Source of the DNA: Neckera pumila
Taxonomy: Eukaryota > Streptophyta > Bryopsida > Hypnales > Neckeraceae
Assembly: GCA_963969595.1 (NCBI GenBank)
Contig: OZ018409.1
Location: 35,787,282-35,851,281, forward strand
DNA: 64,000 bases
Direction of reading: 5' to 3'
Shown: positions 1 through 11,462 of the stretch, one piece after another
Position numbering within the stretch: the stretch's first letter is position 1
Layout of the letters: the number at the start of each line of letters is the position of its first letter
Translations under genes and position numbers: made by a program
The notes under the pieces: model-generated
Databases searched by the model: none
What the model was told of the DNA's origin: nothing
The model's input: only the letters and a program-made list of their open reading frames with translations

Positions 1-1860
1 CTTTATAGGGTTTAGGGAAACGGGTTTGGGTTTAAAGATGTAGAGTGTGGAATTTTAGAGTGTTCAAGATTTTAGCCTTTTAGGATCTTTTTATTTAACC
101 ATATTAATTAAATAAACCCAAAAAAAGTCTATGTCTAGTTTAATTAGGGAACAATTTTACATGTGGGACAAGTTCTTTGAACTCATTTTTTCATGAAATA
201 TTTAGAATCTGAATCTTATGACAGTTTAAAGAGCTTGTTTAAGTTTCCAAATACCCAAAGCTGGTTCTTTTGTCTTTAATGGTTAACTTCATTGCTTTTT
301 GGCTTTGCTACTTTAAATGTCGAGTGCCAAGACTTACCAGATTCAATTCTAAATAACTTTAACTCTAGTGAAATGACATTTTTGCTATTCCAAGCCCAAA
401 AAAATAGGAAGGGTGGTGAAAGCTCCACCCTAGGCAAATAAATTTGACTTGAATCACATGGAAGTGCTTTGAGGGTACCGAATTTTACCAAATGAGAAGA
501 GTAGTGAAGACTCCACACAATGCAAATAAATTGGAGAAGGTGGTGATGGCTCCACCCAATGCACTTTTGCTCCTGGGCACCATTTCTCAATAAAAAAATT
601 TCTAAATCCTAGACCTAAATAGATAAATGAAGTTAAAAAGGAGCTAGGGTCCAAGCATGGTACAATAGCCCCAAAAAATACTCTACTATGGTGAAATCCA
701 AACATTTTGGTCAAATGCAATATAAAAAATTCCCAAAAAACTCTTACAATTCCCAAAAAACTCTTACAATTTCCCAATTCCCAAAAACTCTTACAAATTC
801 CCAATTCCCAATTCCCAAAAACTCTTACAATTTCTTCTATAGAGGTTTTAGTGTTGAGGTGCCAATGTCCAAATGTTGTGAAAATAGATATAAAAAAATT
901 GTAATTAGCTTTTTCTATTTTCTTTTCATGTGGTAACAAATTTTGTACATTTAAGCATGATGGTACATTCACTTTGACAAAATCTAATTAAAAGATAAAT
1001 ATATCTATTTCACAAAGTTTGGTCACATAACACCTCTTTAATAGATTGCATTCATAATTTCATATTATTATCTACACATAATTATTTGTTCACATTGAAA
1101 CTCATTGTAATATGAAAAATTTTAAAGGCCTCTATTAGTCAAGGCTAACTTATTAATAAAAATTTCTACTATAAGATGTTTTAACATAGTCTAATTTATA
1201 TATAATAGAGTATATAGAATTTCATGGACCCTATAGTAGTCCTACATATTATATAAAATTTATCCCTTCTGAATTAAATGGACCCTATCTTTTAACTCAC
1301 GTAGTTTTCTAAAAAATCGACAGTGATCTCCCCGGGCGTGCCTTTACTCGCTATAAGCCACCATTTAGTGCTACAAGACCACTTAAGACTGTGCTTGTCA
1401 AAGAGTGGCCAATAGTTTGGATAGTTCTTTCTAGAATTTTAATCTACCAAATTTGATGCAAAGAGGTGTCTACTTTGTTCTATTTTAAAATAAAAAATAA
1501 TTGGTTCAATTTGATAGGCAAGTCTTGTACAATAATAATTGATAATGATAATGTGGTACCATTGTATTACTAGCATCAATCACTACTACAAGTAGCATAA
1601 TGTTTTGCTTTGATGTCAAGTTTTAGTTTCATGCCATTCAATCAATCTAATGAGTTTCAACATGAAACCCTCGGAATTGTAAGCTTGTATAGGTGATGAC
1701 CCCCACAACTTGTTTAAACGCATGCCAAATTTCCATTCGGCGAAGACTTTTCTGCCCTGTGTCTGTTACTTTGTCTCACCCTCCTCCGCTGCTTCTGGTG
1801 GAGCCCACTGTTTTCAGCTAATATTCAGTGATCATTCTTAGTGTAGCTTTGTCGTTCAGA
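1..1860. other. Intergenic AT-rich DNA, no gene recognised
   Basis: No open frame here resembles a known protein. The longer open frames on both strands in 276-972 are low-complexity and overlap a short tandem repeat. Nothing else structured was seen apart from the minisatellite listed separately. Confidence 0.5.
721..832. repeat. Minisatellite of AATTCCCAAAAACTCTTAC units
   Basis: Irregular copies of AATTCCCAAAAACTCTTAC, about 20-35 bp apart, fill this stretch, with extra AATTCCC hexamers in the last unit. The open frames crossing it exist because the repeat lacks stops, so I do not call a gene. Confidence 0.8.
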
Positions 1861-1870
1861 TTTGCGTAAT

Positions 1871-2180
1871 TGCTTGTTTCGGACTGGTGGGTTTGCATGC
1901 TGCTGTCGGATAGCCTTGAGGATCACCGCGCATTTTTACTGTAGTAGTTAATTTTGGGTGATTTGCTTGATCGATTGCTTCCAACTGGTGTGTTTGCATG
2001 CTGCCGGTCCGGCCTTGAGGCTCCAACTGTATTTTTACTCCATCGTCATCGTTGATTCACTGAATCGCTTGCATCCGCCACTAGTGAGTTTGCGTGCTGC
2101 TGCAGCCAAGCATTTCAGGATCAAGAAGCATTTTACTATAGCTTAGTTTGTCGTATATGGTCGCTTGCTTCAACTGGTGG
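1871..2180. repeat. Imperfect ~95-100 bp tandem repeat upstream of the RING gene
   Basis: The block TTGCTT..CTGGTG.GTTTGCATGCTGC..CCTTGAGGATC..CATTTTTACT recurs starting near 1871, 1974 and 2066, with a partial fourth copy at about 2162. Spacing is about 103, 92 and 96 bp. It ends about 20 bp before the ATG at 2201, so it occupies the promoter or 5'UTR of that gene. Repeats of this sort occur at ends of some transposons and in promoters, and the sequence does not say which applies. Confidence 0.7.
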
Positions 2181-2200
2181 TGTAAGTCTATTGGAACACA

Positions 2201-4159
2201 ATGAGCCATAAGGGGAAGGGTGTGCTGAAGGTGCAAGATGAACTGGATTCTAATCACTACACTATTTGGAGGGAGCCATTCGACTTGAACAAACTCCCAA
2301 CCACAATTATTTCGGAGTTGATCAAGAGGACTCCTTTCTTGCTGGGGTCGGACAAGGCTGTATACAGCAAATTCTTCTTCAAAGCGATTGGTGGCCTCTG
2401 TGCAACAGGGATATCTTTTGATATGCTTGTGAAAGAAGAGTTTGGGGTGCCAATGCGTGATCTTGTGGCTACTTATCCCCTCAACAAGGCTGGAAATCGG
2501 CACTCCATGAAGGCAATGACGGACCGGACTGCTGCCAGGGATGCCTTGTACATGTATCAGCGAGTTTACAGTGGGACGCAACCTGACAATGGTGAATTTG
2601 GGACAGCGTTCATCAGGGGCCTTGTTCTGTATTTCCAACGATCCGTAAAGGTGGATTGGGCTGAGTATGCAGCAGAGTTGGCAAAGAAGCGCTTGCTTAA
2701 CCCTTCAGTGAATCCTCAAAAGCTCACTCCACCTTGTCTCCGCGAGCAGATCCAAGAGATGCTCAACCTATTCCAACACTATTTGCGGGAGGCATACGCA
2801 GAGAAGGAGTCGGCTGTAGCACAGCTTCGGCATAATAATCTGCCCATTCGGCCCCATGCATTTCCTACTCGGCAATCAGAGCCGTCACACAATATCAGGG
2901 AAAGCATACCAAGTAGCGGCTCTATACCCGTGCGACAGCAACGTAGTGCTGGTCGATCCAAAGGTAGTCACACCCAAGCTGTCAACCGCATGAACGCTGT
3001 TGTAGCCTTGCCACAACCGACAGCACTACCCAACCCGGTGGCAAAACTGAAGGACAAGAGAAGGAAGTTGGAGCAGGAACTACTCACTAGAATCAACCAC
3101 CTTCATGATGCAGAAAGCAAGCTGAAAGTTTTGGGTAGCAAGAAGCTTGCCTTGGAACAAGAAGAGGAGGCAAATTGGGAGGGCATGGTAAGCACACGAG
3201 CCACTAAAAAGCATATTGGACTCACAATAGAGGAGCACAAAGCAATTGAAGAAGAGCTGCGGTCCAAGACACTAGTTGCCACCTCCATTTCCCAAGCCGC
3301 CTCTGATGTTCAGATTGAGATGGCGGGGCTGCAAGAGCGCATTGCAATTCTCAAGAGAACCACGAAGGAGATGCAGGACACAATGGAGGTGCTCACTGCT
3401 GAAATTGATGAGCAAGTACTGGACAGCAGCAGCATTCGGCCCCAACAAGTCTTCACCCGTCTGCCAGTGACCCGTGTGGACCAAGTGAAGCTTGAAGCGG
3501 ATGTTCCTTGTGTACTTTGTGGTTGTTTTTGGGTGCAAAATGCTGTTGCTTGTCTGCCGTGTGGATGCTTGCTGCATCCCGCTTGTATGTTCAAGGTGGC
3601 ATTGTCAAAAGATCCTTCTTGCCCTTTTTGCAACCACGTGCCTGGTGTTCTGTGGCGGGCGCAATGGGGATACAGAACTAGTGATGAGATGCTTACTGCC
3701 GCTGTTAGTGCCTGCACCGAAGGGATGGATGTTGCAGGGTGGCTTAAACCCCTCAACTCAGTGGGTGCGAGGGCAAGGGTGGAAGAGGTGTTGCAATGCA
3801 TCATTAGTAAGGAGGCTGACAAATATGTTTCAAGGAAACGCCACTCAGCAATGCAGACTATGGATGAGCCCCCCTCCAAACGTGCGCACTTGGAGATAGT
3901 GCCTGCTGATTTAGTGGAACCGGACTTTGCTGCCGCAGTGATGGCCGACTGTTGCGCCATAGGTGCTGAAGCAGCGACAGAAGCCTCAGCGGCAATGATG
4001 AAAGAGGCCTGTGACAGCAATGCGGAAGCAGCGGCAGAAGCCTCAGCGGCAGTGATGAAAGAGGCCTGTCACACAAGTGCTGAGGCCCTGCCAGAAGACT
4101 CAACAGCAGTGCTGAACGAGGCAAATGTCAATCGTGCGACAGCAACGCTAGAAGACTAG
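2201..4159 (+). CDS. Coiled-coil RING-finger protein of unrecognised family
   Basis: A single-exon 652-residue frame. The first ~190 residues form a globular region I do not recognise. A Ser/Arg/Pro-rich linker follows, then a coiled coil (about 280-400). A RING follows at about 436-477 with all eight metal ligands: CVLC, then the block CGCLLHPAC, then CPFC. The fourth ligand is Cys and the fifth His, the ligand order of RING-CH rather than the commoner RING-H2. E3 ubiquitin ligase activity is an inference from the fold. The C-terminus carries three 19-residue Ala/Glu repeats (AEAATEASAAMMKEAC type). The frame ends in TAG, but the same frame runs on 12 sense codons to a TGA and repeats the LED motif. 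It faces the gene at 4727-8195 tail to tail and may belong to the same mobile element; a host gene is the alternative. Confidence 0.7.
   Translation: MSHKGKGVLKVQDELDSNHYTIWREPFDLNKLPTTIISELIKRTPFLLGSDKAVYSKFFFKAIGGLCATGISFDMLVKEEFGVPMRDLVATYPLNKAGNRHSMKAMTDRTAARDALYMYQRVYSGTQPDNGEFGTAFIRGLVLYFQRSVKVDWAEYAAELAKKRLLNPSVNPQKLTPPCLREQIQEMLNLFQHYLREAYAEKESAVAQLRHNNLPIRPHAFPTRQSEPSHNIRESIPSSGSIPVRQQRSAGRSKGSHTQAVNRMNAVVALPQPTALPNPVAKLKDKRRKLEQELLTRINHLHDAESKLKVLGSKKLALEQEEEANWEGMVSTRATKKHIGLTIEEHKAIEEELRSKTLVATSISQAASDVQIEMAGLQERIAILKRTTKEMQDTMEVLTAEIDEQVLDSSSIRPQQVFTRLPVTRVDQVKLEADVPCVLCGCFWVQNAVACLPCGCLLHPACMFKVALSKDPSCPFCNHVPGVLWRAQWGYRTSDEMLTAAVSACTEGMDVAGWLKPLNSVGARARVEEVLQCIISKEADKYVSRKRHSAMQTMDEPPSKRAHLEIVPADLVEPDFAAAVMADCCAIGAEAATEASAAMMKEACDSNAEAAAEASAAVMKEACHTSAEALPEDSTAVLNEANVNRATATLED
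3955..4130 (+). repeat. Three 57-bp coding repeats (19 residues each)
   Basis: Within the RING gene, units starting AEAATEAS, AEAAAEAS and AEALPEDS repeat at 57-bp spacing. The third is most diverged, so the array is not brand new. The frame is kept in all three. Confidence 0.8.
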
Positions 4160-4726
4160 AAGACATCAGCGCTAGAAGACATCCCGTGATTTTTCTGACA
4201 TGCTTTTAATTTTGGGATTCTGCAATCCTCTTAGTTTTGCATAGTATTTTCACAAACTATCTGCAGATTTTGATTGATAAGTTGATACAGCTTACCATAA
4301 GGGTTTTTTTTCTGTTGTGGTTCTTGCGCCTGGTTTTACTGAGTTTGCTGACGTCAACAAAACCAACCGCTAGAAAGTCATGGGACATGAATGGGTAAGT
4401 TATCAGCACTAGAAAGTCATGGGATATGGGTTAGTTATCGGCACGGCTTGGCACCTCTGCGGGTAAGGCCAACATTGTAAATATTGCTGCAAGCCTTTCA
4501 ATTCAAAATGTTGTTGATACATATTTTGTATTGTTGACCTCTTGTCTTTGATAAATTCTAGGACAAAGCTTGCAATGAGAGTAGAAACGAATGTGATTGA
4601 TTAGACTACAAATCGGAAGCGTATAGTACATGATGCAGCATCCACCAAACAATCCCTTAACAATGATGCAGCAAAGACCACACCCAACAATCCATGTTGG
4701 CCATAGTTAACTCTATAACAAATTGT
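4160..4726. other. Spacer between convergent genes, with a short direct repeat
   Basis: The spacer must hold the 3' ends of both flanking genes. A two-copy ~40-bp direct repeat containing CTAGAAAGTCATGGGA lies at about 4369-4444. I see no separate gene. Confidence 0.5.
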
Positions 4727-7700
4727 TTATGAAATCTCCGCAACCATACAGTCACTACTGTTCAAAATATTCATTGCTGTAGGATCAGATTCTTCTCTAA
4801 AAAGGCCATAGTGCTGTCCGCCAATACATGGAATCCGCTCATCACAAGTCGAACTGTTAGCCACCGCCGCTTCCGCTTCGTTGTCTGTGGATACAAATCG
4901 AGAGCCCACTCGGGTACGTCCTTGGCGCCACTCTTCACATGCCGCTTGCGCATCTGAGGCCCACCATGCATGGCGACGCTTTGATGCTGCAGAGATCGCG
5001 GCCAGGTTTGGTACAGTCCGCTCAGCTTCTCTACGCTTCAACTCCACCTTGGCTTCATATCGATGCTGAATGTTTCGAGACCAAAATTGGTATTGCTGCA
5101 CTACTATGCTTACTCGTTGTTTAGTTCCTCCATGTTGAGAGTGGTATTGAGTATTAGCCTTTGCAGCATGATGCGATTTTTCCATCCCTTGGCAACTCCA
5201 CACCGACAAACTCCCGAACTTATCCACAAACCAAGGCCCATGTTTCACCAGTACGTGCTGCTCATCATTTCAGCCAACAATGCATTCCACTATGTTGATT
5301 ACGGCAGGGCTCTTGAACGCAAACAATTCAGCGGAAGCATAGAAGCAGTGAAGAAGAAAAATGAAGTGCCGATCAACCCGTGAGAAGACTTACAATGTAA
5401 TGAGTGACATGGGTCTCTCCAAATGCGGCAATAAATGCCTTACAAAATGCATCCATCCGAACTCGGCAACACCGTCTCTGGTCCTCTGACAACACCAATC
5501 CCCTAAAATATGGCAGCAAATCCTCTAGCGTTTCCCACACCCGCCAACGTTTCACCCTGGCAGCACCTCCTTCGAGGTTATTGAACTCTGACATGCATAC
5601 GTCTTTCCAGGCTTTGTCTAGACTAGACCAGGAGTTGGTTTCAAAGAGCTTGCATGCAACCGCCCCACTAAGACTTGGCTTGGTGACAACATTCCCAGTC
5701 TTACCTGATCGCTTGATGTCCTGCTTAAGCACGCAATTGCCCTTTTCTACGCCAATGGCTGACAAAGATTTTTCAATTTTTTCAATGGCTTCAGTCTTTC
5801 TGTGATCATCCTGCATATTCCATATAAATTGCATGTACAGGTGAAGGATCTTTTCAGTAATTCGCACCATAGCATGCAACGTGCACATGTGAGTCCTAGA
5901 CAGAGGAATCGGCAAGATTTGCTTCCAATGGGGATGCGTATTGACATCGCAAGGTTCCGCTGTAATCCGTGGTGCAAATAGTCCACCCTGCCACGTCCCC
6001 TTTCCTCGTCGACCTGCCTCCCTTCCAGCCTCTGCTGCGGTACACGTTACCAAGCGCTCGTGAATCTGTTCACAATAAATGCAGTTCATCTTTGAAGAAG
6101 GGCCATGCTGAAGCCCATTCATACATTTGATCGTTTTCATGTCCGCGCTCAAGTGCCACTCAACCTCAAAGCGACCGCGACCAGGGACTTCCAGTACTTG
6201 TCCATCATTCTGTGCTTTAATAACCTGGGGATATTTGGTCTGCTGGAAAACCCAATCAAGAATTTCGTATGATTCTTTACCCACCTGGAAGCACCCGACA
6301 GGCCAGATCTCTTGTTCTGATTGGACGGAAAAATATCTTTGGTCATTCTTTTGAATAGTTGGGTCAAGGGCTCGATTCATAAGTGTAAGGCTGACGCGTT
6401 TGTATTTTGCTCCCTGTACAATTTCCGCTTCATCAAGCTTCAACACAAAAATCAGAGGTCCATTGTTGCACTCTGTAACAAGTCATCAAACAACTGGATT
6501 AGTTCAAAGACACAAGCACCCAAAAATTTGTTTGCAGAGGATCTCAAAGCATGTCCATGTTCTGTGGATAGCCCAATGAAAACTACCTTCGACAGTGATG
6601 TCATAAAATAGAACCATCGAACGCTGCACAACCTCCAATTCTGCAAAGAGGTTGTTCTTGCTGTCAAGAGTGACCTCTTTCGCTGGACGCACAACCTTCT
6701 TGCCCTGGCGCACTTCAGGGACGTGGCGACAACCCTCTATGTGGTAGTAATCCCCTATGAATTGCGGCAAGTTTGCGTTCATTTGCTTCCGCAATTCTGC
6801 CAACCGGTAAGGTGATGGAAGCATACTACCGTGTAATTCCGGAGCCACCAAACCAATCCTGTTCTTCAGAGTCTTGAAGATCCCTGTGTACCCCCTATGA
6901 GTCACTGACGATCCATCAACGGTACCGAGCATCACTTCTTTTGTGAGCACATCTTGAACTTTCTTGAATAGTGTCTGTGCGACAGCCATGGTCGCTTGAC
7001 TCATCTGAGGTTGTTCAGCCAATGCCTTGGCCTCTCCACGTGAAAGCATGCTAGCAATTACAGCGGCAGTTTGGTGCTGAGAAGTTCCCTCACCCCCTAG
7101 CCTTTTCTTCTTCCCAAGTCGTTTGTTACTTTGTTGCACTTGATATAGCACCTCATGTAGAATTTGATAACGTAATTGTGTTGTTCTGCGCTTAAAATAT
7201 CCAGTACCACTCCTCAAGTCAGTAATATTCTTCATGATTCTTCCATGAACACGCTGACGCAATCCAGTAGGCGTTTTCACCGTGAGTCTAAATTTTTCTT
7301 CGAGTTTACTAAACTTTGTTTTATACACTAGCAATTCACCTTCTGTGACTAATAACCTGTCCCGCTGTTCAGTCAATGCTGCAATGGACAAACTATTTTC
7401 AGCCAAAGTGACCTTCAATTGGACACACATGGTCTCTAGTGTAGCGACCTCAGTTTGTAAACGTTGTCGGAGTTGCGATTCAAGAGCTGCCGCAACGGCC
7501 ATTGCCCGAACCTCATCCTGAAATTGGTCTCGCTGTTGCCGCAATTGAATTGAATCCTGCTCTTGTCGACCCAGCTCCCTCTCCAATGAAAGAATGCAAT
7601 TTTCTAAGCTCACTGTTGTGTGCACTCGCTGAACAGTACCAGTAGGTGGCACGATGTCTCTCAAACGTTTAGTATACCCCAACAATCCATCTTCCCCGTG

Positions 7701-8195
7701 GCACAAAAATTGTAGAAATTGCTTCAAATTTCTAAAGCACGGTGCACGTTTTGTCACAGGGTCTTCTGGATACAGTGTTCCATCCGTCCAAAGATCAATG
7801 AAAGTTTGGCCTAAAGCCCTCCTCCCTGCAAAGCTTGATCTATTAGCCTGTCCATCTAGTCTGGTACCACTCCGAATAAGAGGAAGGTATCTCGCATCCA
7901 TGTGAATTTGAGGAATGTATCCACCTGTAGTGTTTGTGACATCTCTAAGTGCCATGCTGCAGCAGTAGTTAGACAGGCAACGACCGCGTGCATGCACACG
8001 CACAAACTTCCGAAAGTCCACGCAATTGTTGCCAACACAACCTCGATCTCCCGCCACATTGTGCTTGCTGTCATTTGACCCAAGAGTTTGGCGCCAATGC
8101 AAACCCATTAGATTTGAATAAAAAATGTAAGAGTTCATTACATTTCCATTAAAAAAATGAACGCCGATCAAGGACAAACCGTGCGGCATACTCAT
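4727..8195 (-). CDS. Large three-exon protein, possible RNase-H-like nuclease or transposase
   Basis: Predicted exons (minus strand) are 8195-6587, 6472-5394 and 5260-4727, joined by introns with GTAG..ACAG and GTAAGT..GAG ends. They give about 1073 residues in one frame. The N-terminal half has a coiled coil (about 215-310) and a basic stretch with KKKR. The C-terminal half carries LKLDEAE, then HLSADMKTIKCMNGL followed by CIYC, then TRMCTLHAMV-like sequence (read RTHMCTLHAMV), and finally SCQGMEKSHHA. D, D, an inserted Cys/His cluster and a late E in this order recall transposase RNase-H folds with zinc insertions. That is inference; I cannot name the family. The start at 8195 is the first Met in frame, and an intron near 8000-8100 is possible. 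Ends in TAA. Confidence 0.65.
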
Positions 8196-8299
8196 GAGTC
8201 TTCACCGTTTTCAACCCCACTACTTGACAGCGTCACAGAATTTGGCATCCACCTAAGAGCTGGCCGCACTCACAGCGGTACAGGTGGGAGCGTGCCCAA

Positions 8300-8375
8300 G
8301 CCTTGAAGTCAAACTGCGGAAGCTGCCCGCAGAGGCCTTAGAGGGCCTTTTGGAGACCCCAAACCGCTTCTAATG
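8300..8375. mobile_element. Orphan end of a CATTAG-type inverted-repeat element
   Basis: Read on the minus strand from 8375 inward the sequence begins CATTAGAAGCGGTTTGGGG and continues with GCGGGCAGCTTCCGCAG. That matches the layout of the complete elements at 13714-13989 and elsewhere. No partner end was found. The end points towards the gene at 4727-8195, so it could be one terminus of a larger element containing that gene. Confidence 0.45.
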
Positions 8376-9140
8376 TCTAAGAACGATCAAACGTTGCCCA
8401 ACAATTCCATGAATTGTGGAGGCATGTTTCAAAAGTTATGGGCAATAATGTATTAAGTTGCTTTAGCTGAAGGCTACTTCAATCCATCGCACTTTGAAGA
8501 TCACTCACAACAAATTGCATCGTCAGATCATGTTCACTTTTTGTTTTTTTCACGGATAAAGCCTACACCATCAATTCCTACAATTTGATCTGGGATTACT
8601 TCCTTGGAGAAGGATGAAATTTCTCTTTTCCAAATTTGTATTCAAAAATTGCGCTCGCCCCCCAAATCAACCATGGTCAGTAAAGAGTTAATGAAGTTTC
8701 TTAATTTTATTTTAATTTTATAATTGTGAATCATGGACAAATTGAAAAACTATTGTGCAATTGAGGTGAATTTAGAGACACTAATGAAGTATTCTTAATG
8801 AAGTATTACTGTACGGAATGTCTCACTATTGCAAAACTCTCGAAGAACTTTGGATTTGCAATACTTTGCATGATAACACAAGTAATACGTGACCAAAATA
8901 AAAATACATTCTAATTACAGACTTCTCCTCGACACACAGATGATCAACTATTTGGCAACTAGTTTATCAAGCAAAGGTTCCATAATGTGCATAGTTTTCT
9001 TTCTCGAGTGCATTGTTTTCTTCCACAAGATATTAAATGAGAGCGAGAGAGAGAGTCCCTCCCACTTGGTTGCTCATGCCCAATTAAGGCCACAATGACG
9101 GAGTCCATCAGGACCAGGAATGTTAATACTGCAGCGGTGA
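8376..9140. other. Intergenic, nothing recognised
   Basis: AT-rich sequence with a short GAGAGA run near 9044. The open frames are short and unlike any protein I know. Confidence 0.5.
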
Positions 9141-9300
9141 CCACAGGGAGAACGGGGAGGCATTACCCTCCCCGGTATTTATTTCCGCAGTGCAGCTTCA
9201 CCCCCCCTTGACTTTCCATTTAAAGAAAGTCAAGGGGGGGTGAAGCTGCACTGTGGAAATAAACACCGGGGAGGGTAACGCCTCCCCGGTCTTCCTGTGG
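9141..9300. repeat. Near-perfect 160-bp palindrome (76-bp arms, 8-nt loop)
   Basis: The arms 9141-9216 and 9225-9300 are reverse complements with five mismatches; the loop is CATTTAAA. Each arm also contains a smaller hairpin, GGGGAGG..CCCTCCCC. A transcript from either strand would fold into one long hairpin. It may be a young inverted duplication, a foldback element, or a small-RNA precursor. No clear target duplication flanks it. Confidence 0.9.
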
Positions 9301-11462
9301 ACTCTTGTAACCCTCCCCATGATGCACAAGTTGATTAATTCAGGAGCCCAGAAGCTGCTAGCTATGAATAGTGGAGGATGAACACAAGGTCTTGAATATG
9401 TATTAGATAACCGACGAGCTGCGGTAGCGGCGAGTAGGTTATCGGACATAATCGGTTGTTCACTTTTCAATCACAACCTTTGATCTCCGTGATCCAAGGG
9501 TGGAGGAAGCAAGTTGAGAGGAGAGAAGGTTATGAGTTGCAACTTGTAATGGCAATGGTGATGGGTTGCCAATGGGACGGTGCCACGTGAGTGTTGAAAA
9601 CTCAACAACCGGTTATGTTTATTTACTTCCTTGCCATGTTGCTGGTTTACAAAAATGTTCAGACTTTTGACGGGTGAGTCTTTCACCTACACTACGCTAG
9701 TCACCTCCTGAAGGATTGAATCCTGATTTGGAAGTACTGGGCAACTTGAATTCGAAGCTAGCGGCATTGTTACAGAAACCAACAAATGATGTGAAAGCTG
9801 TCCTTTTCCCATGCTACGGATTCAAGTTAATGTCTTGCATAATCTGAATGCTAAGCCAACGATCTGGGCTGATCAATCGAGAAGACAAGGAATTATCTTG
9901 ATTAAAAAGTGATTAACTGAGTGTCAGAATAGGAAGTGAAGGAGGAACTCGTTCTGTATCGTTGTTTGAGTCTCACAGGAAAACGAGACTTGAAATCTCT
10001 ATGTGAGGGCTAATATTTTGACAAATTTTGTAGCTTAGAATCACGCAGGGCTCGCAATGGAAAGAAAGACAAGCATCTTGCAGTGGAACTGACTCTCCAC
10101 CTCGATGTCAAATAAATGTAGTTACCGCAATCTCATGTTCGTCAATATCATATCACGTACTTATTGAGCAAAAATGCAAATAGGATTGAATTATGTGTTG
10201 CCATGCCTCGTTAATTAGAGCGAGCGAGACTCAGACTACCTCGATTTTGATGTCAAGATCATTTTGTTCCATAACTGGTTGAATTTTCGATTCAGACTAA
10301 AAGACTTCAATGTCTTAATAATCCTTACTGACAAAAATTATATGGTCATATATGAATATTTGATTGAATATGTGGTCATGTTTGCCTTGAATACATGGTC
10401 ATATTCGTTAGATTGGGGTATTCACAAGAGGGCTCTTCACTAGGCCCAGAGTGGTATAACTTTGATATAACTTTGACCTGGAGTGGTTTGAGACGTTCAT
10501 CTCAAATTTCTTGTCAGTTTATACTCGTTCTAGGTTATACAACTTTTGAGGATTCAATTGGCCAAGTTGAAAGTCCTCATTTCCTGCACTTGAACATCAC
10601 ATTTTGGCACACTGAAATTATTAAAAATGAAGTTTAAATTTCAATGTGTAAATACCACGTTACTGATTTCGTTTTTTCTAGTCTCCTTGGCCGTGGACCT
10701 CTCATTTTCATCCCTGATAATTGAAGCAGGAGGTCCTCGGTCCCAGACTCAGCGCACAAGAGGATGCACTTGGCAAAGGCTTCAATGGTCTCTTTAGCTT
10801 TCTTTCGTGTTTCTGGTCCTGCCAGCAGTCATGAAATTTCGCAAAAGTGGAGCACTCAGAAAAGAGTTCTCAATAAGGAGTTGAGTTGCCCTCGTGGATG
10901 ATAATCAACTGGGCTAAGTAGCATGCCCTCGAAATCATGTTGTTGAATTGTGCTGTTTGAGCAAGGAGTAGAGGCTCAGGGAGCATTACAAGGTCGAGGT
11001 AAAGATCAGTCGTACATGCGGACTCGGTATTTCGCGTTTGGACTCACATTAATTCTCGAATGACACAAGCACAACTTGAAAGAGATCATCAATTTTGTTA
11101 TATTTGCAGATTTTTCCAGATTTTTCCAGATAGACGTTTGGAAAAAGAAATCTGCACCAGTCCTAGTTGTTAGAGCATGGAGCCATTGAATGTCACAAGA
11201 TCGGCACTCTGAATGCTGCCAACACATCAATTTGAAGTTAAACAATAAATGAACCCAGGGGCGTACAGTGAGAGATATTCTCGAGTGCTTGGCACCATAT
11301 TTTGTTACTTATTACATACCAATTCAACCAACCCATTCAGTCTGGCTACCTCACAATGCAAGGATATTCTTTACAGCATTGAAGCTCAGTCCTACAAAGC
11401 CCAGAAGGCCAGTTATCACTACCACCTAGCTAGCTTATATGACTATGACCAGGCGGGCTTTG
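9301..11462. other. Intergenic, nothing recognised
   Basis: Several short open frames but no recognisable domain, codon pattern or paired splice sites. No RNA gene was seen. Confidence 0.45.

Noticed and set aside
276..972. Overlapping open frames of 104, 172 and 82 codons
   Set aside because: They overlap each other on opposite strands and a minisatellite; no domain is visible.
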